This document shows positions 34,901-46,794 of a stretch of 64,000 nt of DNA, piece by piece. The translations under genes were made by a program, and so were the position numbers. The notes beneath the pieces were generated by a model. That model made no database searches. It was not told the origin of the DNA and saw nothing but the letters and a program-made list of their open reading frames with translations. This DNA comes from Anaspis maculata (taxonomy: Eukaryota > Arthropoda > Insecta > Coleoptera > Scraptiidae). The stretch lies in assembly GCA_949128115.1 (NCBI GenBank), contig OX421962.1, forward strand, positions 99,230,836-99,294,835, written 5' to 3'. Each line of letters begins with the position of its first letter. Within the stretch, counting starts at the first letter, position 1.

Positions 34901-36482
34901 TGAACAGAATATCAAATTTTCAGGACGTCCATATTTTTTCCGAGGTTTGGCCGATTTTTTTACTATTTTTCCTGTACTAATGGTGAAACAGCAATGTGGG
35001 CTCATTGCCTGGATTGGACATTTTTCGTTTCAGTTGGAAAAATACATCAAAAAAATTATATTTCACCAACTATCTCGCTACGGCCTCTCATCCCAAAAGA
35101 AGTCCGGGAGATGTTGGACATTTTCTGCAAAGACAAAATCTGCTCAACATTGAAATGCCAGTGCCTGAAGGAACATTTAAAATGCACTGAGGCTTGCAAA
35201 TTCAAAGGTTGCGAGAACCAATCAAAAATAATAATAATTCAAAATGAAAACGATGGCGATAATGATGGCGATGATGATGAGGACATTTCATTCGTTTGAT
35301 AGATTTAATTTTCCACTTATATCCCATTAAAATTGATCAAGAACCATTGTGCCTCATGCAGACATTGCGATAAATATACAAAACATAGAAACCTGACTTC
35401 AATGTCAGGTTTCATGCAAATGTCCCTTTGAAACTCGAGAAAAGACTAAAATTCTTTAAAAAAGAGCGAAGAATTGGTAATCTGGGGAGAGGCTATAGTC
35501 CCGTAGCCCACCACTTGGCTGCACCGCTGAATTTCTAGAACTTCGATATATAGGTATCTATTTAGATAATCACGCAGAAGTGTAAGGTAGGTATTTCCTT
35601 CAATACTGCTTTGGTATTGGAGTCTGATTACCACTTGGCATTACATATTTTAGATCATACAGTTCTGAATAAGAAGTGACGTATAAAAAAAAATGAAGAG
35701 AAAAAAAAACAAAAATATCTGCTCTCCAGTAGGTTAGCGGTAATTTTTTAAACCAAAGAAGCCCTTGCAGCGACCTTGTAGGGGCTCTGCAGGATGGTAT
35801 GGTCCCAATAATTTGCAAAGGGAGAGGTAATTGTCTATAAAACCATTATATAAAGTTTCATCACTGAATCATCTAAAATAACGTTGAGAAAAATTTTTAC
35901 ACCTCGTAGCCCATGTTCCAAATACTGGGCGGGTGACAGTTTGACGGGAGCGCGCGCTCCGATGTTTTTGCTTCTGACGCCTTTATTTTTAAAACGCGAC
36001 TATATGTTATGCGGGATTATATTTTAAGAATAAATTGAGGAACATTTCTGTGTAAAAAAATCTTAATTTGATATCGTGAATTCGAAAGTTATCGTAAAGG
36101 GAACGCGGACACTGACAAATTTCGTCGCTGTTTTCTGCACATTTTTTTGTTTTCCGGGTTAATTAGGGAAACAGAGTGAGAGTGACGTACATAAAAATGT
36201 TGCCCAAGAAATTCTCTACAAATTGACGTCAGAACCTGCCATCAAGACCGTATATTTTTCGAGAAAATTCAGTTTTTGTAAGTGATGAAATCCCTTGAAA
36301 AATCGGACCTTCTCGAGGTTTGATGGCAAAAAAAACGATGTCGGTACCTCGCGATTTTGCTGAAATTTATATATTCTGAAGCCTGATGTTTTCTCAATTG
36401 AATGGTGATGGTTCCAGAGTGTTATACTCTAAAAAAAATAACTCGTTAAGGAGACGCGTTAGCGAGCTTCAACCGCTCCACT
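31955..36482. mobile_element. 4528-bp palindromic transposable element with ACTTT target duplication
   Basis: ACTTT at 31950-31954 and 36483-36487 flanks an element whose ends are perfect inverted repeats: AGTGGAGCGGTTGAAGC and its complement. The right arm of the surrounding duplication shows the uninterrupted site at 40930-40934. Inside, 31955-33265 pairs with 35225-36482, and 33354-34129 with 34178-34946. The spacer is 34130-34177. Between the paired blocks the two halves differ: about 90 nt (33266-33353) on the left, and about 280 nt on the right that encode part of a Cys-rich protein. A 5-bp duplication with these ends fits no superfamily I can name. Confidence 0.93.
34955..35299 (+). 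pseudogene. C-terminal remnant of a transposon protein with Cys-rich motif
   Basis: The frame through 34994-35299 contains PKEVREMLDIFC and then CSTLKCQCLKEHLKC and TEACKFKGCEN, a C-x4-C-x-C-x6-C-x3-C-x4-C pattern. It ends with an acidic tail (NDGDNDGDDDEDISFV) and TGA. Such Cys-rich ends are common in arthropod transposon-borne proteins of the C-x-C type. Only the acidic tail and 3' sequence are mirrored in the left half (about 33192-33255), so the coding body survives in one half only. No catalytic domain remains. Confidence 0.55.
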
Positions 36483-37947
36483 ACTTTGGGCGTGCCTACT
36501 TCAGACTTCGGTGACGTGAAGAGGCGCAAATCGAAAAGTTACGCTCTTGTCAATGCTTTTATTTAACATTAGTATATAGTCATAGTGTCTGTGCGATGGT
36601 TTTCTGAAGGAGTTCCTCAAAATGAAACTAGAAAAAGTTGGTATAAGTACTCACTTTCAGTCTTGGGTGATTAGGCAGGTAGGTACTTGGCTAAGCGAGA
36701 TCACAGGTTCTGAAACAACAACAAAATACAAACATTATGCATATGACCCATTCACCAAACATAAAATAAATTATTCCCATCTGTTTCATGTGTAAAAGTA
36801 TCTGGTCACCTAGCTTCTCCCAGTTTCAGAAATTTCTTCCATTGATCATCAACAAGATAAAGCCCTACTCTTCCCTTCACAGAGTCTAGGTTTCGATTTG
36901 CTACCTGATGCTTCCCGTGGCTTTTAACGGTCTTGAGATAGTTTCACATTAGAACTACGCCGCTCCTTAGTGTTTCAAAAACCATCACATGACAAATTGA
37001 AGTCGCTCGCTTCTTAGATGTATCGACCCACAAAGCAGGGACCTGGTTTTTAGCGCATTTTTTCTTTCAGTCAACACCCTCCTGATGACGACTTTGTGGA
37101 AATTATTATTTGTTCACGTCTTGTCTGCCGTCTATGCATGTCATACATCTACCATTGAGGCTTAGAGGTTCACTGTTTTGGTCGTCGCGACTCGAGCTTT
37201 TACAGCTGCAGGGATACCGTCAAGTCTATACCCTTGTGGTCCCAGTCTTCTTGATGACAAACGACCGCATGATTTCCCATTAACGGCATGGAAATCTGGC
37301 TGGCAGGATATGGGACGAAACGTGTATGAGTACTCTAGCACCCATACCTACGGAAGCGTAGAAGGGCCAGGCTGCAAATCTTTTTACGAACACAAAGTCG
37401 AGCTTCAAACTGGACTTTCTGCATAAAGTCGAGTTTCAAAGTCGACCCGGTCGAGTTTCAAGTTGAATTAAACTGCTCGCCATAAGTTGAGGATACGTCA
37501 AAATTTGCTTTAATTTCAAGTGCGGATATGAATGAATAATACATTCATTTCCAACAGGTAGTAACTACCCAATTACAGAAAACAATACAAAATTAGAAAG
37601 ATAATGAACAATAATTGGAAAATACAAAACAGAACTCAAAAACTTGACCCAAGATCTGGAAAATAAAATGGTTTTTGAATACAAAATAGATACACCAAGC
37701 CATAGACCAGACAAAGAAAAAACCACAACGATACAGAGGCAGAATTTCAAGAATTTAAGGCAACAATACAGGAGGTCAAGAAGGTAATGGAATCAAAGTT
37801 TATGTCGCACGCTTTGGAAATTTCATCGTGGCACATTAAGGATATAGAAAGAATTAAACAAGATGTTAGTCCTGGAATAGGGGGTGTAGAATGTCATACG
37901 CTGTCTGGAATTTTCGCAGGGAATAAAAAAGTTGATTTTTGATAGTA

Positions 37948-38078
37948 CCGGGTGTTTATAAATGTCTGTGATCGCATAGCCTTTGGAATCCGCTTTCGAT
38001 CACTACAATCGCGCCTGTTACTGCGTTTTTCGGCCTGACCCATGCCTGTCACGATCACAGACTCTTATAAACACCCCG
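37948..38078. mobile_element. 131-bp TA-flanked MITE (left-arm copy)
   Basis: Ends CCGGGTGTTTATAAATGTCT and TCTTATAAACACCCCG are inverted repeats, extended inward by TGTGATCG against CGATCACA. TA flanks both sides (37946-37947, 38079-38080), as for Tc1/mariner-type elements. Mirrored at 39339-39469, so it was present before the inverted duplication. Confidence 0.82.
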
Positions 38079-38221
38079 TAGATATGGACATGGACAATCG
38101 AGTAGATTATGAAGGAGGTCGGATAAGAATTTGACAGCGAGAATTGTACGTCGAGTCTCTAAAGAAAAAAACTCAAAGCGATATTACGGGGAAACGCAGA
38201 TTTCCTGTGCACTTCAAATAA

Positions 38222-38540
38222 GTTGAATTTCTACTAGGGGAATGAAGCTAGAGCCCTCAAACTTTTTTTGAAGTGCAACGATTGTCATGAAACTTGGAAC
38301 TTACTTTTGTCTTGTATAAACATTCTTATTTCCAAGCTGAGTTCCATGATTCCGCCGCTATCTTGGCCGCCAAATTGAAATTCCTTATCAGTAGAACGAT
38401 TTTCAGCGAACTTGTAACGTACTGTTGTTTTGTACAACCATTCTTATTTTCAAGTTGAATTTCACGATTTCCCCTCCATCTTGTTTTGGTTTAAAACTGA
38501 CGCCTTACTGGTCATTCAAGCATAATGTGCAATTTTTTCA
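38222..38540. repeat. Dispersed ATGGCGGCC-type repeat, left-arm copy
   Basis: Contains GCTATCTTGGCCGCCAAATT, AACGATTTTCA and CATTCTTATTTTCAAG, as in the copies at 27246 and 42480. Reverse complement at 38890-39210. Confidence 0.75.
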
Positions 38541-38710
38541 AATTGATCCGCTCAGAGATCTTCTATCACAGTTGTGGATTGGGTTGGGAGTTATGCTAAA
38601 TAACCTGGTTGAGAGGTTGGTTATTGAGGATCACTATAGGAGCATACGTTATACCATGCGATCAACAAAATTCGGAATTGAGGTAGGCTGTGACCTGGTC
38701 AAATTTCAGG

Positions 38711-38775
38711 ATGTGAAGCTGCTTTCGGCCAGAGCACAGCCTACCCCAATTCCGAACTTTGTTGATCGCATGGTA
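38711..38775 (+). repeat. 65-bp direct repeat at the palindrome centre
   Basis: ATGTGAAGCTGCTTTCGGCC through GATCGCATGGTA, identical to 41834-41898. It starts inside the 42-nt central spacer (38693-38734) and enters the right arm, so the right arm is bounded by the same sequence on both sides. Confidence 0.92.
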
Positions 38776-41700
38776 TAACGTATGCTCCTATAGTGATCCT
38801 CAATAACCAACCTCTCAACCAGGTTATTTAGCATAACTCCCAACCCAATCCACAACTGTGGTAGAAGATCTCTGAGCGGATCAATTTGAAAAAATTGCAC
38901 ATTATGCTTGAATGACCAGTAAGGCGTCAGTTTTAAACCAAAACAAGATGGAGGGGAAATCGTGAAATTCAACTTGAAAATAAGAATGGTTGTACAAAAC
39001 AACAGTACGTTACAAGTTCGCTGAAAATCGTTCTACTGATAAGGAATTTCAATTTGGCGGCCAAGATAGCGGCGGAATCATGGAACTCAGCTTGGAAATA
39101 AGAATGTTTATACAAGACAAAAGTAAGTTGTTTCATGACAATCGTTGCACTTCAAAAAAAGTTTGAGGGCTCTAGCTTTATTCCCCTAGTAGAAATTCAA
39201 CTTATTTGAAGTGCACAGGAAATCTGCGTTTCCCCGTAATATCGCTTTGAGTTTTTTTCTTTAGAGACTCGACGTACAATTCTCGCTGTCAAATTCTTAT
39301 CCGACCTCCTTCATAATCTACTCGATTGTCCATATCTACGGGGTGTTTATAAGAGTCTGTGATCGTGACAGGCATGGGTCAGGCCGAAAAACGCAGTAAC
39401 AGGCGCGATTGTAGTGATCGAAAGCGGATTCCAAAGGCTATGCGATCACAGACATTTATAAACACCCGGTACTATCAAAAATCAACTTTTTTATTCCCTG
39501 CGAAAATTCCAGACAGCGTATGACATTCTACACCCCCTATTCCAGGACTAACATCTTGTTTAATTCTTTCTTTATCCTTAATGTGCCACGATAAAATTTC
39601 CAAAGCGTGCGACATAAACTTTGATTCCATTACCTTCTTGACCTCCTGTATTGTTGCCTTAAATTCTTGAAATTCTGCCTCTGTATCGTTGTGGTTTTTT
39701 CTTTGTCTGGTCTATGGCTTGGTGTATCTATTTTGTATTCAAAAACCATTTTATTTTCCAGATCTTGGGTCAAGTTTTTGAGTTCTGTTTTGTATTTTCC
39801 AATTATTGTTCATTATCTTTCTAATTTTGTATTGTTTTCTGTAATTGGGTAGTTACTACCTGTTGGAAATGAATGTATTATTCATTCATATCCGCACTTG
39901 AAATTAAAGCAAATTTTGACGTATCCTCAACTTATGGCGAGCAGTTTAATTCAACTTGAAACTCGACCGGGTCGACTTTGAAACTCGACTTTATGCAGAA
40001 AGTCCAGTTTGAAGCTCGACTTTGTGTTCGTAAAAAGATTTGCAGCCTGGCCCTTCTACGCTTCCGTAGGTATGGGTGCTAGAGTACTCATACACGTTTC
40101 GTCCCATATCCTGCCAGCCAGATTTCCATGCCGTTAATGGGAAATCATGCGGTCGTTTGTCATCAAGAAGACTGGGACCACAAGGGTATAGACTTGACGG
40201 TATCCCTGCAGCTGTAAAAGCTCGAGTCGCGACGACCAAAACAGTGAACCTCTAAGCCTCAATGGTAGATGTATGACATGCATAGACGGCAGACAAGACG
40301 TGAACAAATAATAATTTCCACAAAGTCGTCATCAGGAGGGTGTTGACTGAAAGAAAAAATGCGCTAAAAACCAGGTCCCTGCTTTGTGGGTCGATACATC
40401 TAAGAAGCGAGCGACTTCAATTTGTCATGTGATGGTTTTTGAAACACTAAGGAGCGGCGTAGTTCTAATGTGAAACTATCTCAAGACCGTTAAAAGCCAC
40501 GGGAAGCATCAGGTAGCAAATCGAAACCTAGACTCTGTGAAGGGAAGAGTAGGGCTTTATCTTGTTGATGATCAATGGAAGAAATTTCTGAAACTGGGAG
40601 AAGCTAGGTGACCAGATACTTTTACACATGAAACAGATGGGAATAATTTATTTTATGTTTGGTGAATGGGTCATATGCATAATGTTTGTATTTTGTTGTT
40701 GTTTCAGAACCTGTGATCTCGCTTAGCCAAGTACCTACCTGCCTAATCACCCAAGACTGAAAGTGAGTACTTATACCAACTTTTTCTAGTTTCATTTTGA
40801 GGAACTCCTTCAGAAAACCATCGCACAGACACTATGACTATATACTAATGTTAAATAAAAGCATTGACAAGAGCGTAACTTTTCGATTTGCGCCTCTTCA
40901 CGTCACCGAAGTCTGAAGTAGGCACGCCCAAAGTAATTTGTATTGTGAAGCCATAAGATGCATCGAGAAATGGCGCAATGAGTCTGGATGGCGGGCGCGA
41001 CGGTGACAGTGCGGTGATGTCGGGGAAGTTTTAATTTAAATTCCACACAGCGCAACATTTTTGCGAGTAAATAACGGCTGAAGCATTCACGCAATAAATC
41101 AATCGAATTGCTGACAAATTGAAAACCTAAATCAAATTTTTCAGTTAGCGGCTGCAAATTTATCGCGCCTTTGAAGCTCTTCGGCCTTCGGAAATGGCGG
41201 GCAATGTGTGCGTTATGCGGGGCTTTGCGCGAAGACGACACCGCACACAAACATGTGCGTATACCACCTCCGTCGAGAGCGATTTGATTTCATTTTCCGG
41301 ATGGCTTCAGTAGGTGGGTAAACAGCGGAAATAATTTCCTCCCTATTTTTTATTTATTTCCTTCGGGAGAGTGACAAATTTGGTCAACACGTCCCTTCCT
41401 TCACGTCATCCTTCGTAAACGAATCATTGCGTTGAAGTGTTTCATTAGAGAACGGAAAGCGCACAAAAAAAGCTTTGCTAAGCATCGAAGCGAATTACGC
41501 AAGTTCCTTCACAATCACCTCATCAAGCAGTTAATTTTTACAAGTTCCCTCGAAAGTTATTCATCAATTAAAGATCCCGGAGACTCACAGCGAACAATGG
41601 CATCAATTCCGATTCGTTTCACTCTGGAATAAAAGCTTATTCCTGATGATGGAGAAGTGCCGGCGGGCCGTTGGTTTGGTTCGGTTTTGCCCGGCCGATG

Positions 41701-41820
41701 CCACCTTTGACTGGCCTCAACCCTCAAAGCTCAAATTCACATCGGCCAGTGCTGCTGGATGGCGCATTGGTGGTGGTAAATGAGGATTCTTGTTCTCGGC
41801 GGTGGTGCACACAAAGCTTA
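38735..41820 (-). repeat. Large inverted duplication, right arm (no insertion)
   Basis: Reverse complement of the left arm without the 4.5-kb element. The empty target reads CGCCCAAAGTAATTTG around 40926-40938. It includes mirror copies of all left-arm repeats. Similarity ends at 41820. Confidence 0.93.
39339..39469. mobile_element. 131-bp TA-flanked MITE (right-arm copy)
   Basis: Mirror of 37948-38078 with the same inverted ends and TA flanks. Confidence 0.82.
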
Positions 41821-41833
41821 TGTAAGCTTAAGC

Positions 41834-41898
41834 ATGTGAAGCTGCTTTCGGCCAGAGCACAGCCTACCCCAATTCCGAACTTTGTTGATCGCATGGTA
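41834..41898 (+). repeat. 65-bp direct repeat just outside the right arm
   Basis: Identical to 38711-38775 and separated from the arm end by 13 nt with two AAGCTTA words. It then passes into unrelated AT-rich DNA. Confidence 0.92.
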
Positions 41899-42479
41899 CT
41901 ATTTAGTATTTCTTTTGTTATTTATAAGTTTTTCAATTGAAATAACGATTTGTGATTATGTGATTCCAATTATTGTGATTTCTTACAGCTTCCCTATACC
42001 TACCTAGTGATAATACCGAGAATAATACCAAACAAGCAAGGTCAAAGCGAGGGTCAAAACCAATTTCATGTTGTGCTCAAGGTTGAGCTCTTTTTTTGAC
42101 ATTGGCATCATGTGAATAAAAACATACATCTACTGGCGGTCAGTGAGTATAATCAATGATTCAAGCCACGCCCGGTGAGTAATAACAAAAAATCACTGGT
42201 TAAGGCCAATCACAAAATGGTTACTCCAAAATAATGTCAACATGATTGTTTGCTGTCATTTCCAACTGATCAATTCCAACTTTACGTTCAATTTTTTTTT
42301 TTTTTTTAAATAAGATTTCCTCAAGATTTAAGAGAGAAGAGTGATGTGCCTTTTATTGTTCTCAGTATTAATGTGAAAGTGAAAGTAAACATTTATGTTG
42401 ACACGTGAAAGATGACAAGTGCAAAACAAAATGTTTCAACGTGCCAAAAGCCAGAAGTACCTTCTACCAATTGAATAGG
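41899..42479. other. No feature recognised
   Basis: AT-rich with a T-run near 42292-42306. Confidence 0.5.
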
Positions 42480-43120
42480 AACAATTCGAAAATATTGCAC
42501 ATCATGCTTGAATATCCAGTAGTGTGTCAGATTAAAACCGAAACAACATGGAGACGGAATCGTGAAATTCAGCTTGAAAATAAGAATGTTAGTGCAAAAC
42601 AGAAATACGTTTCAAGTTTCATGGCAATCATTCCACTGATGAGAGATTTCAATATAGCGGCCAAAGAATCAGGAAATTCAGCGTGAAAATGAGAATGATC
42701 ATACGAAACAAGGGTAAGTTCCAAGTTTCACGGAAACCGTTCCACAAATGAGAAATTTCAATACGACGGCCAAGATGGTACGAGACAAAAGTAAGTTTCA
42801 AGCTCCATAAAAATTCTACTAATAAAAAATTTTAATATGGCGGCCAAGGTGGAAACCGAGTCATGAAATTTAGCCTGAAACAAAGAATGATCATTATCAC
42901 GAGACAGGGGTAAATGCCAAGTTCCATAAAAATCGTAAGAAATTTCCGAGGAGATTTCAATATGGTGGACCTGATGGCGCCGCAACCATGAAATCCAATT
43001 TGCTCATTGGTCAGCCTTGAGGACCTGAAGCTTTCCATCGGAAAAAGTTTCAGCGCTCCAGTTTTAGTCCCCTAGGAGGAGTTCAACTTCTTTGAAGTAC
43101 AGAGGAAATCTCTGTTTTTT
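42480..43120. repeat. Dispersed ATGGCGGCC-type repeat, longest copy
   Basis: Five or so ~110-130-bp subunits with AGAAATTTCAATA(T/C)GGCGGCC, CAGCTTGAAAATAAGAATG and AAACAAGGGTAAGTTCCAAG. The end (GTCCCCTAGGAGGAGTTCAAC, then AGAGGAAATCTCTG) matches the tail next to the palindrome copies near 38205-38250. Confidence 0.8.
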
Positions 43121-43398
43121 GACAACTATGTCATAAAGGCGCGCAGGCGCGTCTTCAACTCAAGGTCACGTGATCCTGAACATTGAATATACTTGAAGAT
43201 TGAGTAATCTCGAAAATTGAATTATCTCAAAAAATTTAATAATCTCAATTATTACACACAACGCCCTTGATTAATAGACCTACAAGGATAATATTCACTT
43301 ATCTAAATTCCACTGTCAATAGCAACGAAATAAAATTGATGTAAACAACAAAATCTGACAGCTGTCACTTCGGACTTTTTTTTTGTAATGATCACCAA
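43121..43398. other. No feature recognised
   Basis: AT-rich, with repeated ATCTC and TTGAAT words near 43185-43250. Confidence 0.4.
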
Positions 43399-43571
43399 AA
43401 TATCACTCGTGCTCGAGATTTTCCCAGATAATTTTGGCCAGGCGTTTTCCCTTGGGGTGGTTGTCCCTAGATAAATGCCCTCCTCCTACGGAGTCGGGCA
43501 TTTATCGCTACAACCAGCACTCGCGATGGCCTGTCCAAAATTACCGTGAAAATCTAAGCACTTGTGATATT
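43399..43571. mobile_element. ~173-bp MITE with imperfect inverted ends
   Basis: Left AATATCACTCGTGCTCGAG, right CTAAGCACTTGTGATATT. The repeats continue inward (AGATAATTTTGGCCAGG against CCTGTCCAAAATTACCG), and there is a central hairpin, GATAAATGCCC with GGGCATTTATC. Flanks give no certain target duplication. Confidence 0.75.
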
Positions 43572-44389
43572 ACAGTTGAATATTGAATAATCTCAAAGAA
43601 TAATTACCCACCCTTGAAATAATTCGAATTATAATTTCTACTCAACATTGCTTTTCCATCCACAATGAAAAAGAAATCAATTTTTGAGATCATCAACATT
43701 TCATAGCTTGGAATTTCTTCTTTCCAAAATCTGATATAAGATTTGGAGGCTACTATAAAACATGCTATAAAATGCGGAAATTTCTTGATTGTTTGGCACA
43801 CTTTGGCTGATTCGAAGAAGAGAAATAAGTAGCTGGAATGTTTCAGGAATATTTTCAAAAATTTCAATTTAGATTGGAAAATTTTGTTGTTCTAATTGAC
43901 CGTTCTAGTTCTAACACTCGATAACAACATTATCTAAAGAGATGCACCTACGTACTCATTTTACTTTCAAATTTCGATGAAGCTTGGAGCATCATAATAG
44001 GGAACACAACATACAACAGTAACAGAAACTTTCGCTGAGCTGAAGAGTGAGACGAATGATAGTACTCAATGCGAAAGAAAGAAAGGACCGACCGAACCTA
44101 CTGCGCATTTTCCTGGTCAAATCTTGATGGACATCTCTTTTCTAGAGTGAGGATAATAATGATAACAATGTATGGATAAAAAAATTATGCCTCGGACACC
44201 CTTAGGAATATCGAAAATGTTTTTTCTCACAAAAATAAGCTGAGAAGTTGACGGCTTCAAAAATCAACTTTTCTGTCGCTCCTTTCTTTGGCATCCTATA
44301 TATAATGCACTAAGTCAGTTATGACATACGTCGACATAAACGCCCTGCAGCCAAAGGTAAAGCTCTTTCGGGGGTCATCAACTTTTTCC
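43572..44389. other. No feature recognised
   Basis: AT-rich. The minus frame 43604-43867 is unsupported. Confidence 0.45.
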
Positions 44390-44760
44390 GAATCGGATAT
44401 TTTTTTCTACAGATATCCTCACTTGAAATGGGTCCAAATTTTGACATATCCTCAACTTATGACGAGCAGTTTAATTCAATTTGACGCGGCCGAGTTTGCA
44501 ACTCGACCGGGTCGACTTTGAAACTCGACTTTACGCAGAAAGTCGAGTTTGAAACTCGACCGGGTCGACTGTGGAACTCGACCGGGTCGACTTTGAAACT
44601 TGACTTTACGCGAAAAGTCGAGTTTGAAACTCGACCGGGTCGACTTTGGAACTTGACCGGGTCGACTCTGAAACTCGACCGGGTCGATTTTGAAACTCGA
44701 CTTTGTCCGTGAAGATTCGCAGTGGCCCTTCTACGCTTCCGTACATACCTATGTGGAGTC
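44390..44760 (+). repeat. Dispersed repeat with GAAACTCGACCGGGTCGAC tandem core
   Basis: 44480-44705 is a tandem array of a 22-24-bp unit, GAAACTCGACCGGGTCGACTT. Flanks (TATCCTCAACTTATGACGAG, and GCCCTTCTACGCTTCCGTA) match 39890-40080 and its mirror 37340-37530, which have only a few core units. The core has expanded here. Confidence 0.85.
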
Positions 44761-46794
44761 TCCTGCTGAAGAGGCTCGCTTCGCCGCTAACTTCGCAAAG
44801 CATCGAAAGCACAGAGATTCCATTCTGCCACCACAATGTTTCTTACCCGCTGGCTGTCAACATACTGACGGATCGTTCCTTACAGATTCTGCATTAGCAC
44901 AGAACGCGTCAGGACCATATCCATTTAGGGAGAGATGAAATAAAGGAGACCGATTCGAGATGCCTACACGACACGGATTTGGCACAATTTCCGGTATAGT
45001 GGAAGAAAGCATTTACCGGCGTCGGTGTTAGACCTCGTTGTAGAAAAACCCGGCGTTAAAAAAATTAACAAAAACAATCATTCCTTGATGGCTCCCAGTT
45101 TTCGGCTGATACTCCAGCCTTGAAGGAAACTGGCGTCAACTTCTCTCTCTCCAAGACTACTCCGTATAAATATTTCCTAAAAATGTTTCCACTTTATCGT
45201 TCGGTTTGAGATTTTTTGTAACGTCCTAGGCTCTGAAATGCGGCTATCCTGAGACAGCGAGACAACCCACCGAATGTTATTTGCAGTCATTCCTTGCAAG
45301 CTTTTCTCATGTTCCAGAAGCATCATGCAATCTCACCGGGAACAGATTGGAAAGTTTTGCCTGGATTTCTATATACGACCAGAGCTCACTGGGCAAGCAA
45401 GAGCTTTGTTGGCCAATGTACGAGACTACGGCCGGGCGACGGGCGGGATAGACCCCAAAACGCGTCAGTATTTATTTATCTCGGGCTGAAAGGGCGGAAA
45501 GGAAAAGACCCCGCGCGCTCTAAACACAAATTGAATTTCCACTCCGACATTAAATTTCTTCGGCCCGCTGGCTGGCTGACACAGTTTTTCGCCCGTGGCA
45601 GCCACCACCACCGCCACCACCCTACACCTACTATACCCGAGCCGAGCAAAGTGAATATTTTAGACGTCTTACTGCTAAACTTTGCTAATAAGATATTGTT
45701 AGAAAAACGTACGACTCGAACGTGCGGCGTTCGTATCACACGTTTAACAGAAAGAGAAGAGGAAATGGAACCAGAAGCGGATAAAAGCCGAGGTATTTAC
45801 GACGAGAATGGCAAATCGAAAGGGGAAATGGGCGAGAGCCGAATAAATATTGAAAGGTTAGCCCTTAACTGTGTATAGGCAGTCAATACACACGCAGGGC
45901 GGCCTATTCCCTAAGATTTGCATTTTCCATGCGAACACTCATCTAATCAGCAGAATGCTCTCCTCGTCGTCGTCCTCTTCCTCCTCATTCCACCGGGCCG
46001 CCACGTAACTGAACTGCAAATCCTCCGCAGCTCTAGAGCTGCTCGGCGGAGGAGCGGCGTCGCAGCCGTCGATATTTCAAAGGATATCTCTCTCGGAGCA
46101 GCGAGGGCTTACCTGCCATGAATTTACCATCACCTAATCTGACTAATTCGGCGTTCTAATCAATTAAGATGGACCCGGCCAAAAGGCTTCACCCCATATT
46201 CCGCTCTCAACAGTCGACCCGAATACCTTGCTAGGCGAAATACAATTATGAAATTTTTTGTCATCACTCGCTCTTGATTGTGCCTGAGCTGAAACAGTTT
46301 TTATCAACAATCATATCTGTGTACACGTAGGTAGATGTGTACATGGATAAAACATAGTTTATAACGTAGCGCTGAGAACAAAGTACAGTGCTGGTTTGCT
46401 CCACGCTGCTTTGAGGTTTGAGGTTTAATCATTTTAAAACTTGCAATCGTAAAGACTAGTCTGACTTGGACTGATGGATGAACTTCATGGATAGAAACAT
46501 CTACAGTCAAGCGATCCAAACATTCTTCCTGAGATATCAACCAAACGCAGCAGTTTCTTCAGTGATAAGTTAGTAGAAGACTTCTAATATGAACACACAG
46601 TTCTGGTTTTTCTGTACTAGCCTACCTACAGAAACTGAATTACGGTCATGACTAATCTCTGCGTAATTATAGGCGTAATCAAGGATGGGTAGCGGACATG
46701 ACCGCCCGAAATGGCGCTCGCCACTGATCGGGGTTGTACTCCCGAAAAACAACAGCTTCTGGACGCACTCTTCTTTACTCGCGTGTTTGGCAAA
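44761..46794. other. Intergenic; no gene accepted
   Basis: Unique-looking DNA, GC-richer at 45240-46150. It contains a 189-codon frame (45309-45878) with His and Pro stretches from CAC/CCG repeats, lacking a domain, splice context or poly(A) signal. I treat it as probable chance or conserved non-coding DNA. Confidence 0.4.

Larger units (their letters stand above)
31064..38692 (+). repeat. Large inverted duplication, left arm (interrupted by a 4.5-kb element)
   Basis: 31064-31954 pairs with 40930-41820, and 36483-38692 pairs with 38735-40934, as reverse complements at roughly 99 percent by eye. Paired coordinates sum to 72884 outside the inserted element and 77417 just inside it. The difference, 4533, equals the 4528-bp element plus one 5-bp duplication. 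Differences between arms include T/C near 38567 and a small indel near 38305 against 39128. The arm carries frames of GC-richer unique DNA (31634-31978) and repeat material; no gene is recognised. Confidence 0.93.

Noticed and set aside
45294..45878. 194-codon open frame
   Set aside because: The listed start is TTG; the first ATG is 45309. No domain, no splice or poly(A) context, and low-complexity His/Pro from CAC/CCG runs.
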